Positions 43,751 to 52,430 of a stretch of DNA of 64,000 bases are shown piece after piece; the stretch's first letter is position 1; each line of letters opens with the position of its first letter. The DNA lies in the NCBI GenBank assembly GCA_016794985.1, contig JAEUIQ010000069.1, positions 1 through 64,000 on the forward strand, read 5' to 3'. This stretch comes from Planctomycetaceae bacterium (GTDB taxonomy: Bacteria; Planctomycetota; Planctomycetia; Pirellulales; Pirellulaceae). The notes under the pieces were generated by a model. That model did no database searches, had not been told where the DNA came from, and saw only the letters and a program-made list of their open reading frames with translations. A program made the translations under genes and the position numbers.

Positions 43751-44164
43751 ATGTCTCAATTCTTGAGCCCAGTCGATTCCACCACCATTCCCATTTTGGA
43801 GAAAGTCGTTGGGTTTGCTCAATCTCGCCATACGGTCTTGGTCGGCAACTTGGCAAACGCGGATACTCCTGGGTACCAGGTTCGCGACCTAAGTCGCTCG
43901 ACCTTTCAAGAGCGATTGCGAGAGCTGATTGAAACCAAAAACTCGCCTTATACATCAGCTACGGACCGAGTGGACCATTACGACTCGGCGATGAGAGAGG
44001 TCAATGATTCCATGAAATCCATTCTCTATCACGACAAGAGTGATGTCGGGATCGAACAACAGGTTCTGGAAGTTTCCAAAAACCAAAGCCTCCACAATAT
44101 GGCGATCGCCATCATGCAGAACCAGTTTCAATTGTTGAATGTCGCCATCAGCGAACGAGTATAG
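43751..44164 (+). CDS. flgB: Flagellar basal-body rod protein FlgB
   Basis: 137 residues with the rod-family motif 'VLVGNLANADTPGYQ' near the N-terminus and 'NQSLHNMAIAIMQNQFQLLN' at the C-terminus. FlgB is the proximal rod subunit joining the MS ring through FliE. AAGGAGGTG directly upstream of 43751 makes this start clear; the open frame upstream of it is not conserved. It is the first gene of the flagellar cluster; flgC follows 9 bases later. Confidence 0.95.
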   Translation: MSQFLSPVDSTTIPILEKVVGFAQSRHTVLVGNLANADTPGYQVRDLSRSTFQERLRELIETKNSPYTSATDRVDHYDSAMREVNDSMKSILYHDKSDVGIEQQVLEVSKNQSLHNMAIAIMQNQFQLLNVAISERV

Positions 44165-44173
44165 GAGTGACTT

Positions 44174-44596
44174 ATGTTAACGGCTATGGACATCAGCACC
44201 AGCGGTCTGATTGCTCAGCGAACTCGCTTGGACACGATCGCCAGCAACATCGCCAACATGTCCACCCTGCGGGACGAGAACGGCGAAGCCAAACCCTACG
44301 AGAGTCGCACGGTCATTTTTCAGACCACTGAAGACATCGGCACTTCTTACGGGGCGGTTGGAGTGAAAGTTTCCAGCGTGGAATTGGATAAGACGGATCC
44401 GATCTATCGCTGGCAGCCCAATCATCCTTTGGCCATCAAGACCGGAGACAAGAAGGGCTACGTCGCATACCCGAACATCAACTTGAATCAAGAGTTTGTC
44501 GACGCGCTCAATGCGACTCGCTCTTACGAAGCGAACATTGGTGCGATCGAGATCAGCAAGGACATGGGGAATCAAACCCTGAGGATCATCGCCTAG
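44174..44596 (+). CDS. flgC: Flagellar basal-body rod protein FlgC
   Basis: 140 residues, family length. Rod signature 'LDTIASNIANMST' and C-terminal 'NEEFVDALNATRSYEANIGAI'-like segment. Forms the proximal rod with FlgB. The ribosome site GGAG lies 9 bases before ATG. fliE starts 183 bases downstream, an unusually long gap in which I see no gene. Confidence 0.96.
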   Translation: MLTAMDISTSGLIAQRTRLDTIASNIANMSTLRDENGEAKPYESRTVIFQTTEDIGTSYGAVGVKVSSVELDKTDPIYRWQPNHPLAIKTGDKKGYVAYPNINLNQEFVDALNATRSYEANIGAIEISKDMGNQTLRIIA

Positions 44597-44779
44597 TCCT
44601 CACGCAGCACGAACTTGGGCTATCGTTCGTGGCGACGCAGACCGAGCGAGGGCTCAAGACGAGCATCGAGTCGACTCATGAGTGAGGCTGGGTTGTGGCA
44701 TTGATCGTGTCGGCGGTGCGCGGTGAAGCAGTGATGCGGTGATGGAATTTGCAAGTTTGAATCAGCGAAAGACTTCGAT

Positions 44780-45124
44780 ATGAATCCGATGATGAGTTTA
44801 GGTTCGTTAGGGAATCTTCCGCCAGGCATTTTGCAGCAGTTAAATCAGCTAACACGCCAAGGTCTCACGACCCAGGAGTTCATGAATCCGGCCAAATCGC
44901 CCGAAAGCGATTTCAAGAGTTTGATCATGGAGTCGATCAACCAAGTCAACGACATGCAGCAGAATGCTGACGTGGCGATTGAGACCTTGATGACCGGTGG
45001 CGACATCAACCCAGCCGAAGTTTTGACGGCCATTCAAAAGGCGGACATGTCGTTTCGCATGATGCAGCAAATTCGCAATAAACTGATGGACGCCTATCGT
45101 GAAATCAAGGAGATTAGAATCTAA
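44780..45124 (+). CDS. fliE: Flagellar hook-basal body protein FliE
   Basis: 114 residues with 'FKSLIMESINQVNDMQQNADVAIETLMTG' and the C-terminal 'KADMSFRMMQQIRNKLMDAYREI' typical of FliE, which links the MS ring to the rod. It is followed by fliF after a 140-base gap. Confidence 0.95.
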   Translation: MNPMMSLGSLGNLPPGILQQLNQLTRQGLTTQEFMNPAKSPESDFKSLIMESINQVNDMQQNADVAIETLMTGGDINPAEVLTAIQKADMSFRMMQQIRNKLMDAYREIKEIRI

Positions 45125-45264
45125 CGAGTAAGAGGTAAAAGATTCGAGGATTAACTTCGCGCACGACCAAGCAGCAATCAAGTCGGTTGCGGTCCCAGCG
45201 AGAAAAACCCTAAGTGATTCAGGATGAATCACGGAACCAGCGACGAGGACTCAAGGACGAGCCA

Positions 45265-47001
45265 ATGGACTTCATCATTCGCCATTATCAATCGACGGTC
45301 GCGCTGTTGCGTTCGATGACGCCGGCGGCCCAAATCAGTTCGATCTTGATGTTGGTCGCTATTGTGGCCAGCATGGTTTATTTGTTTCAGTATCAATTGA
45401 GCGGCGGAACAACTTACGTGTACGGTGGGCAAGAGTTCACGCAGGCCGAAATTGGCCAAATGGAGAATGCTTTAGCCCAGGCTGGACTGAATCAATATGA
45501 AGTAGTGGGCTACCGTATCCGAGTGCCGTTGAGTGCCCGTGATAAGTACGTTAAAGCGATTGCAGATGGCAATGCTGTTCCGGCCAGCATCAAACGCAAA
45601 GATACCTCGAGTTCAAATCCTTTTTCCAGTAGCACGGTTGAAAAACAGCGAATCAAAGACGAAAAGACTCAAAAACTGGAGGACATGATTCGTCAGAACT
45701 CAAAGATTGCCAATGCTTCGGTTGAGTACGACGTGCGGATGGAGGGTGGACCCTTTCGCGAGGCCTTGGTCACTTGCGCCGTCATGGTCACACCGATCGG
45801 CAGTTACGAACTGACCCGGGATGATGTGTTGGCCATCAAAAATACCATTCGCAGTTCGTTGGCCGGAATCAAAGACAATCACATCAGCATCATCGACACC
45901 AATTCAGGGCAATCCTATACCGGCGATATGCTGGCGATGTCCGCCGCCGAAAATGAACTCATCCGCACGAAGAAATGGTGGGAAGATGACTACAAACGAA
46001 AAATTCATGCTCAATTGGTAGCTTACCCTGGGGCACAAGTCGGGGTCGAGGTGGAATTGGATCCGACCCTAGGGACGAATAAGTACGAACGAAACCTCGA
46101 AACTCCCGTCGCAATCACTCAGAACGCTGAAAAGACAACGACTCGTAGCCAAACTGGCGGCAATGGCGGAGCACCAGGCACCCGCAGTAATCTGGCCGCC
46201 AACGCCGCTGCGAATGCCCAAGCTTCATTGTCCGAATCGCGTCAATCGTCGACCGACATCACGAAAGAAAACAGCACTTCGATCGTCGGGGGTGGGATTA
46301 CCCACACGCAGTTGGCCGGATTGACCGTCAAACGAGCCAAGGTTTCCGTCGGCGTTCCCCAAGCAACCGTTGAGAAAATCTATGCCAAACTGAATCCGAG
46401 CACGGACGGTAAGACGGTGGAAATTGATGCGAATAAACTGACAGAGTTCTTCGAACAAAATATCAAAAAGCCAATCAGCGAGAAAGTTCGTGCGTTGATT
46501 CACCCAGGGACCGATGTGGGCCAAGATCCGCTCCAAGACATTATCGTATTGATGGATCCGAGTTTGGATATCGAACCAATTCCCACCACGCCGATGAGCG
46601 AGTCGGCATTGTCTTGGCTGGCTGCGAATTGGCAAAACTTAGGCTTGTTTTTTTTCGGAATGGTCTCGTTGGTGATGTTGCGGTCAATGGTCAGTTCGGC
46701 TGCCAAAGGCGATGGCGCCGCGGCCCGAGCTGATGTGGAATTGAACCGTATTTTGCCGGGTGGGGAATCGGGCGAAGATACTGAAGAGATCATTGTCGAA
46801 AAAGACGGTTCGACACGGATCATCAAGAAAAAGAAATTGCCGGAAACCGAAGAAGAACGCGAAGCTCGCGAGAACCAACTCAAGAAACGCTTTCAGAATC
46901 GACAACCCAACATTCGCGAAGAACTTGCGGAATTGGTCGAGGCCGATTTGGATGCGGCCGCTACCGTCCTCAAAGCTTGGATTGGTGAGCCGACTACTTG
47001 A
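45265..47001 (+). CDS. fliF: Flagellar MS-ring protein FliF
   Basis: 578 residues: an N-terminal membrane helix (about 22-40, 'ISSILMLVAIVASMVYLFQ'), ring-building domains, a low-complexity Ala/Asn/Gln-rich loop, a second membrane helix (about 455-475) and a cytoplasmic tail ending 'EELAELVEADLDAAATVLKAWIG', the FliG-binding site. FliF forms the MS ring on which the rotor and export gate are built. ATG at 45265 has AAGGA upstream; an in-frame GTG at 45214 is less likely. Confidence 0.95.
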   Translation: MDFIIRHYQSTVALLRSMTPAAQISSILMLVAIVASMVYLFQYQLSGGTTYVYGGQEFTQAEIGQMENALAQAGLNQYEVVGYRIRVPLSARDKYVKAIADGNAVPASIKRKDTSSSNPFSSSTVEKQRIKDEKTQKLEDMIRQNSKIANASVEYDVRMEGGPFREALVTCAVMVTPIGSYELTRDDVLAIKNTIRSSLAGIKDNHISIIDTNSGQSYTGDMLAMSAAENELIRTKKWWEDDYKRKIHAQLVAYPGAQVGVEVELDPTLGTNKYERNLETPVAITQNAEKTTTRSQTGGNGGAPGTRSNLAANAAANAQASLSESRQSSTDITKENSTSIVGGGITHTQLAGLTVKRAKVSVGVPQATVEKIYAKLNPSTDGKTVEIDANKLTEFFEQNIKKPISEKVRALIHPGTDVGQDPLQDIIVLMDPSLDIEPIPTTPMSESALSWLAANWQNLGLFFFGMVSLVMLRSMVSSAAKGDGAAARADVELNRILPGGESGEDTEEIIVEKDGSTRIIKKKKLPETEEEREARENQLKKRFQNRQPNIREELAELVEADLDAAATVLKAWIGEPTT

Positions 47002-47086
47002 TGGTTCAAGTTCCGAACAACGAGTGGCAATTTTTGAAAACACACACCGAACTGTTTGACACGACAAAAAGTATTACTGGACTTCC

Positions 47087-48403
47087 ATGACCAATCATCG
47101 CTTACGTCAAATTGCCGTCTTGGTCGATAGTCTCGATCCGCCAGCGGCTGATCGACTCTTGGATCAATTGCCCGACGAATTGCAACAACGCGTGCGGGAT
47201 GCGGTGATGAATTTGACGAGCGTGTCCGATGCCGAGCGGCAGGAAGTCTTAGCCGAGTTTCGACGTGGCGCCTCCGGTTCCAATCGAGATAAGTCCCGGT
47301 CGTCAGAAGAACCGAGTTCCCGTTCCTCGTCACCTTCGACCTACCAACCTGTTTGGCGCAGCAGTGTCGGCCCACGCAACCCAACAGCCATGACCGACCA
47401 TGGCGATTCACGGACTTCAGGTGCTGAGCCGATCGAATCCCCACCAACTTATTCGAAGCCGCTCGGGTCGCCGTTGGGTCAGTCTCGCCATGTCGAAACG
47501 GAGGTTGCCCCATCGAGCCACGACTATCCTGCTCCACCGACTCGCAACACCGATCTGAGCGATACGCTAGCGGCCATCGACGTCGAGACTTTGGCCAGTG
47601 TCGTGCTTCGTGAGTCACCACAAGTCTTGGCGGCGGTTTTGTCGCTGCTTCCTCCGCTGCGCTCGGCGAAGTTGCTCGAATACTGCTCGCCAGAACTGCA
47701 AGTCGAGGCTCTGGAACGCCTTCAAAGGTTGGAGGAATTAGATGACGACATCGTTCATCTCCTGCAACAAGAATTGCACGGCGTTATCCGTCAACGAAGC
47801 AAGTTGAAGCAGCGTCAACGGGTTGGCTCGCAGGCACTGGCCGAAATCATGGTAGCAGCACGACAGTTGGAAAACTCGCAAGTTGCCCGAGTTTTGCAGA
47901 CCCAGCTAAGAGGCGAGCCAGGCGGCAAAGCGTCATCAACTGCGCAAACGCCATCGCGTGACACGGAAGTCCGACCGGAGTTGCGGGATCCGCGAACCCA
48001 TCGCGATTCTTTCTCGCGTGCACCCGTGGCTAGTTCGAATGAAGACCGCTTGGTATCGAATGAACTGGAACACGCCGACGCACTGTCCGACATTGAGCCA
48101 CGATTGAGCTTTGCCGACTTGGTTCAATGCGACGCTGCTTCACTGCAAGCCCTGTTGGCGACAGCCAAGCCGCAGGTGACGCTACTGGCGCTGCGTGGTG
48201 CCCCGCAAGCATTGCTGGATCGCGTGCTGAAAATGCTTCCACGCGGCGAAGCGAAAGAAGTTCAATTTCGAGTTCAGAACCTTGGCCCGACTCGGGTGCA
48301 AGATATTCAACAAGCCCAACAGTACTTGTTGCGTCTGGCCAGTCTCTTGGAAGACATGGGCCGCTTCCGACGACCTCGAACCCGCAATACCATGGCGGCT
48401 TGA
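47087..48403 (+). CDS. fliG: Flagellar rotor/switch protein FliG (divergent)
   Basis: 438 residues, longer than the usual 330-350. N-terminal FliF-binding domain (about 1-60), a Ser/Thr/Pro-rich disordered stretch (about 65-160), the middle domain with 'LASVVLRESPQVLAAVLSLLPPLRSAKLL', another disordered stretch (about 280-340), and the C-terminal torque domain from 'FADLVQCD'. In ungapped alignment with E. coli, Lys264 is Arg370, Arg281 is Gly387, Asp288 is Phe394, Asp289 is Arg395, and Arg297 is kept. FliG transmits torque from the stator MotA to the rotor. Confidence 0.9.
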   Translation: MTNHRLRQIAVLVDSLDPPAADRLLDQLPDELQQRVRDAVMNLTSVSDAERQEVLAEFRRGASGSNRDKSRSSEEPSSRSSSPSTYQPVWRSSVGPRNPTAMTDHGDSRTSGAEPIESPPTYSKPLGSPLGQSRHVETEVAPSSHDYPAPPTRNTDLSDTLAAIDVETLASVVLRESPQVLAAVLSLLPPLRSAKLLEYCSPELQVEALERLQRLEELDDDIVHLLQQELHGVIRQRSKLKQRQRVGSQALAEIMVAARQLENSQVARVLQTQLRGEPGGKASSTAQTPSRDTEVRPELRDPRTHRDSFSRAPVASSNEDRLVSNELEHADALSDIEPRLSFADLVQCDAASLQALLATAKPQVTLLALRGAPQALLDRVLKMLPRGEAKEVQFRVQNLGPTRVQDIQQAQQYLLRLASLLEDMGRFRRPRTRNTMAA

Positions 48404-48433
48404 ACGCCCCACCACACATTCTGAGGAATCAAG

Positions 48434-49102
48434 ATGCCAGGGATTATTAAGGTTGGCACTGATGCGTCGGCGTTGCACGGCGAACAGGAACGCCCCTATT
48501 TTCATTTGCAAGACTTGGAGCAACGCAGCGAACAGTTTCTGGCCCAAATTCGCAAACAAGCGGCCGAAATTCTGGCCCAGGCCCAGGCTCAAGCGGAGGC
48601 CTTGCGACAGCAAACGATCAAAGCAGCCAAACAAGAGTCCGTGCAGGCCGTGCGGGCAGAAATGCAAAGCGAAGTTCAGCGTCGCCTCGCTGAAATCGAC
48701 CCGTTCATGCGCAGTGCCATCAGCCAAGTGCAACAAGAATTGACCCACTGGCGAATGGATTGGGAATCCCGAACCGTCAATTTAGCAATCGAAATCGCGC
48801 GGCGGATTTGTCGAAGGGAACTAAGCGCCCAACCGCAGATTGTCTTGAATCAAATTGAAGCCGCCCTGCAATTGGCCAGTCCCGATGATTCGATAGAATT
48901 GCGCGTCAATCCACATGACTTGCAAACTTTCGAACCCGCGATTCAGGCTTTGGTGGCTCGTATCGGTAACCTTGGTCGGACGACGATTGTCAGCGACGCG
49001 CAGATCACCGGTGGCGGGTGTTTGGTGCGAACGCTGTACGGACAGATCGACGCCCAATTGGAGAGTCAATTGGCTCGCATCGAAGAGGAACTGCTGCCAT
49101 GA
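48434..49102 (+). CDS. fliH: Flagellar export ATPase regulator FliH
   Basis: 222 residues. A Gln/Ala/Glu-rich coiled coil (about 25-75) precedes the C-terminal domain with 'LAIEIARRICRRELSAQP' and 'TTIVSDAQITGGGCLVRT', the FliH/YscL signature. It binds FliI, holding it inactive and docking it at the export gate. Its stop codon overlaps the fliI start (ATGA). Confidence 0.9.
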   Translation: MPGIIKVGTDASALHGEQERPYFHLQDLEQRSEQFLAQIRKQAAEILAQAQAQAEALRQQTIKAAKQESVQAVRAEMQSEVQRRLAEIDPFMRSAISQVQQELTHWRMDWESRTVNLAIEIARRICRRELSAQPQIVLNQIEAALQLASPDDSIELRVNPHDLQTFEPAIQALVARIGNLGRTTIVSDAQITGGGCLVRTLYGQIDAQLESQLARIEEELLP

Positions 49103-50460
49103 GCCAAGCGACCATGCCTGACGAATCCGGAGTGGAGCAAGTCGTGACATTGTCTGTTCGCGGGACGATTCATGGTAGCGAGGGAAACTTGATAACTGCG
49201 GAAGATTTTCCGGTTCCGTTAGGTGCAGTCGTTCAAATCCAACGTGCGATTGGCACACCAATTCAAGGGCAAGTCGTAGGATTTCGCTCCGGTTTGACCT
49301 TGATTTCTCCTTATCAAGAGCCGACGGGTGTGGGGCCCGGCAGCTCCGTTCGGCTCTTCAAATCCCATCGCAGAATCAGTGTGACGCCCTTCCTGCGTGG
49401 TCGTGTCATCGATGCGTTGGGCCAACCCATTGATGGCAAGGGACCGCTCCCGCCTGGTCAGTGGCGTTCGATCTTGCGTGAAGCCCCTGTTGCCACGCAA
49501 CGCCCGCGGATCGACAAAATCCTCTCGACTGGAGTGCGGGCTCTTGATGGGTTATTGACTTGCGGTGTCGGCCAACGAATGGGTGTGTTTGCCGGTTCCG
49601 GTGTTGGGAAAAGCGTTACGATGGGGATGATCGCCCGCAACACCTCGGCCGATATCAATGTAATTTCACTCATCGGCGAACGAGGTCGGGAAGTCAACGA
49701 ATTTATACACGACTCCCTTGGCCCCGAGGGGCTGGCGCGGAGTGTCGTCGTCGTGGCGACCAGTGATCAACCGGCCTTGTTGCGGGTCCAATCGGCTTAT
49801 GTAGCAACAGCGATCGCCGAGTACTTTCGTGATCAACGAAACAATGTCTTGCTGTTGATGGACTCTTTGACCCGCTTTGCGATGGCGCAGCGTGAAATTG
49901 GCTTGGCGGCGGGCGAACCGCCAACGACTCGCGGCTATCCCCCCAGCGTGTTTGCGATGTTGCCTCGCTTGGTCGAACGAGCTGGCCGAACCGAACTCGG
50001 CAGCATTACGGCGTTCTATACCGTCTTGGTCGAAGGTGACGACTCGAATGAACCGATCAGCGATACCGTCCGCGGTTTATTGGATGGACATACGTATTTG
50101 AGTCGCAAGTTGGCGGCCAAAGGACATTATCCCGCGATCGATGTTAGCGTCAGCTTGTCGCGATTGATGAACGAGTTGGTGAGTACAGAACATCGGGCTG
50201 CGGCAGTCGCCTTAAGAAGCATGTTGGCAAAATACGCAGAAAACGAAGACTTGATCAATATTGGGGCTTATCGAACGGGCTCGAATCCGGAAATCGACCA
50301 AGCGATAGCGATTCGACCGACGTTGTTGGGCTACTTGCAACAAGGCATGCACGAACGCAGTGACGCTCAAGACGCGATCAAAAAATTGCTGGCAGCGGTG
50401 CCGCCAAAACCCACCGCGACTCTCAATCGCGAGACACCGGTACCCCGCCCGCGAAACTGA
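49099..50460 (+). CDS. fliI: Flagellum-specific ATPase FliI
   Basis: 453 residues with Walker A 'AGSGVGKS' (165-172), Walker B 'VLLLMDSLTRFA', and the family segments 'GERGREVNEFI' and 'RGYPPSVFAMLPRLVERAG'. It powers unfolding and delivery of flagellar export substrates. The ATG overlaps the fliH stop, giving coupled translation; ATG at 49018 further upstream lies inside fliH. Confidence 0.98.
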   Translation: MSQATMPDESGVEQVVTLSVRGTIHGSEGNLITAEDFPVPLGAVVQIQRAIGTPIQGQVVGFRSGLTLISPYQEPTGVGPGSSVRLFKSHRRISVTPFLRGRVIDALGQPIDGKGPLPPGQWRSILREAPVATQRPRIDKILSTGVRALDGLLTCGVGQRMGVFAGSGVGKSVTMGMIARNTSADINVISLIGERGREVNEFIHDSLGPEGLARSVVVVATSDQPALLRVQSAYVATAIAEYFRDQRNNVLLLMDSLTRFAMAQREIGLAAGEPPTTRGYPPSVFAMLPRLVERAGRTELGSITAFYTVLVEGDDSNEPISDTVRGLLDGHTYLSRKLAAKGHYPAIDVSVSLSRLMNELVSTEHRAAAVALRSMLAKYAENEDLINIGAYRTGSNPEIDQAIAIRPTLLGYLQQGMHERSDAQDAIKKLLAAVPPKPTATLNRETPVPRPRN

Positions 50461-50631
50461 AGTCTGTCCGCACGAGAGTTGACTCAGAACCTCGACCGGT
50501 CTCGATCCGTACCATCGGGCCGACATTCCTCTAGGCGATGCAACGGCTTTTTGCTAAGAGCACATGGTTTGGAGGTCGCCTAACCGCGCAAACGGATGGC
50601 GATGAATTCGCTTGCGATGGGAATGGTCGTC

Positions 50632-51075
50632 ATGGCAGAAAAGTTTCGCTTGCATTCGGTGTTGCAATTGCGGCGAACTCACCAAGAAGAACGACAGGCA
50701 GAGCTCGCACAAGCCGTCCAGGCAGCGCAAATTCTGCACGGTCAAATTGGTGAAGTTCAGCAGCAGTTGCAGGAGATCGAGGAGCAACTTCGGGCTGCCT
50801 CGCTCAATCGGGTGGACGTCGATCACTTGATGGCCATCCGGCGGCATCAGGCCAACACACGCGCTTTGCTCCGCCAATTGCAAGAGCAACAACAGGTGGT
50901 CGAACAGGAAATCGAGCGTCGCCAAACTCGGCTAGTGGAAGCCAATCGTGAAGTGAAAGTGGTCGAAACTCTCGAACAACAACATTCTGCCGCACAGTGG
51001 GAACTGTTTTTGAAACGCGAGCAAGATGCCTTGGACGAATTCGCTCAGAAACGAGTTCAAGCGGACGTCGAATAA
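50632..51075 (+). CDS. fliJ: Flagellar export chaperone FliJ
   Basis: About 147 residues, nearly all one coiled coil rich in Gln, Glu and Arg, with 'FRLHSVLQLRRTHQEERQAELAQA' at the N-terminus. FliJ sits in the FliI hexamer and connects it to FlhA. ATG at 50632 gives the usual family length; in-frame ATGs at 50596, 50617 and 50623 are also possible. It lies between fliI and the two MotE-like genes. Confidence 0.85.
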   Translation: MAEKFRLHSVLQLRRTHQEERQAELAQAVQAAQILHGQIGEVQQQLQEIEEQLRAASLNRVDVDHLMAIRRHQANTRALLRQLQEQQQVVEQEIERRQTRLVEANREVKVVETLEQQHSAAQWELFLKREQDALDEFAQKRVQADVE

Positions 51076-51096
51076 CAAGTCGAAGGATCAGGCCAC

Positions 51097-51711
51097 ATGA
51101 AATTGATTGGAAGTCTAATTGGTTGGTGCAGTAGTGCTCTGACGGCGATTTGTTTGGCGACCTTCCTGAGCCAAGGCGTGCTGCTTTTAGTGTTGTGGCA
51201 ACGAGGTTATCTGACCACTGAAAAGGTTGCTCGCCTGCAAGCGGTGATTTCCGGAGTGGACTACCATCAAATTCGAGCCGATTTGAAACAAGCCGCCGCT
51301 GACTCGGAGGCGAATCCCAAAACTCTTGCCAACAATCAAATACTCTCCAAACAAGCTGATGCACTGCGTAGGAAATCCAGCGACGTGGCCTTGATTGAAT
51401 CTCGCCTTCGCGATACCGGACGACGCTTCAACGTTCAGGAAGAAGCGTTTAGCACCAAGGTCAATGGTTTAGAGGCCGAGGTTCAGCGAGCGACACGCGC
51501 CCAATTGGTGCGGGCGATGAAAAACATGGCTACCGACCAAGTCAAGGACAATATGATGCAAATTGTCAAGGATGGCGGGATCGAGGACGCCTTGGCTGTC
51601 GTTCGGCAAATGACCAATGCGGAGCAGACGAAGGTCTTTTCGGAGTTCCAATCCGACGAAGAAAAAGCGGCCCTCAATGAAATCCTCAAACTGATGCGGA
51701 CCAAGCCATGA
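51097..51711 (+). CDS. MotE-like membrane/coiled-coil protein, first of a tandem pair
   Basis: 204 residues with an N-terminal membrane helix (about 15-34), the stretch 'RGYLTTEKVARLQAVISG', a coiled coil (about 85-135) and a C-terminal helical part ending 'MTNAEQTKVFSEF'. It shares layout and the 'LTTEKV' segment with the next gene, so the pair arose by tandem duplication. Position between fliJ and fliK, one membrane span, coiled coil and small helical C-terminal domain match the MotE/MgtE-N-type stator scaffolds known from other bacteria; the call is inference from position and layout. Confidence 0.65.
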   Translation: MKLIGSLIGWCSSALTAICLATFLSQGVLLLVLWQRGYLTTEKVARLQAVISGVDYHQIRADLKQAAADSEANPKTLANNQILSKQADALRRKSSDVALIESRLRDTGRRFNVQEEAFSTKVNGLEAEVQRATRAQLVRAMKNMATDQVKDNMMQIVKDGGIEDALAVVRQMTNAEQTKVFSEFQSDEEKAALNEILKLMRTKP

Positions 51712-52430
51712 TCAAATTATTCTCCGGGCTCGCGTCTTTGTTCATTTACCTGGCAATGGGGACGGTCCTCTTTGAGACGGCTGGTTTGGCCTGGGCTTGG
51801 TCCCAAGGGCATTTAACGACCGAAAAGGTGCAGAAATCGATCCTGGTGTTGTATGGTCTCGAACCGGAAGACTTGAAGAATCAACTACAGGAAGAAGTGC
51901 TAGCTCCGACAGGTTTGACTTATCAGGAAATCCGGCAATATCGTTCCAAAATGACATTGGACCAGGATTTACGCGAGAGTTCCCTGGTAGGAAGCGCCGA
52001 TGATTTTAAGAACATCGACGCCGAGTACTCGGAACGTCGTCGTCGCTTCGAACGCATGCGCAATGATTTCGAGGCCACGATGGCCAAACTGCAAGGTGCA
52101 GCCACGGACAAGGCGTTGAGTGAAGTCCGCGATACGATCAAGTCCCTAAGACCGGATCAAGCGGTCGACCAAATCATTCGGATGTTGGAGTTGAGCCGTT
52201 CCAGCGGAGATCCTCGACATCGCGATGACATGGTGACGATCTTGAAAACGCTGCCCGAGGCGACACAGCGCAAGCTGTTGGCAGAATTCAAGACGGAAGA
52301 GCGTTCCCCCTACCTGTATGAAATGTTGACCCAGATTCGGTTGGGCAAGCCGGACATCGATACGATTCAACAGGCCAGAGAAAATCTCCAACAATACCGA
52401 CAACGATTTTTGGATTCGGGCGTTCCATGA
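51708..52430 (+). CDS. MotE-like membrane/coiled-coil protein, second of a tandem pair
   Basis: 240 residues, ATG overlapping the previous stop (ATGA). N-terminal membrane helix (about 8-30), 'QGHLTTEKVQKSILVLYG', a coiled coil (about 100-135) and a C-terminal helical domain 'LRPDQAVDQIIRMLELSRSS' plus 'LKTLPEATQRKLLAEF', similar in type to the MgtE N-terminal-like domain of MotE. Paralogue of the preceding gene. The next gene, fliK, overlaps its stop by ATGA. The function as a stator scaffold is inferred. Confidence 0.65.
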   Translation: MIKLFSGLASLFIYLAMGTVLFETAGLAWAWSQGHLTTEKVQKSILVLYGLEPEDLKNQLQEEVLAPTGLTYQEIRQYRSKMTLDQDLRESSLVGSADDFKNIDAEYSERRRRFERMRNDFEATMAKLQGAATDKALSEVRDTIKSLRPDQAVDQIIRMLELSRSSGDPRHRDDMVTILKTLPEATQRKLLAEFKTEERSPYLYEMLTQIRLGKPDIDTIQQARENLQQYRQRFLDSGVP

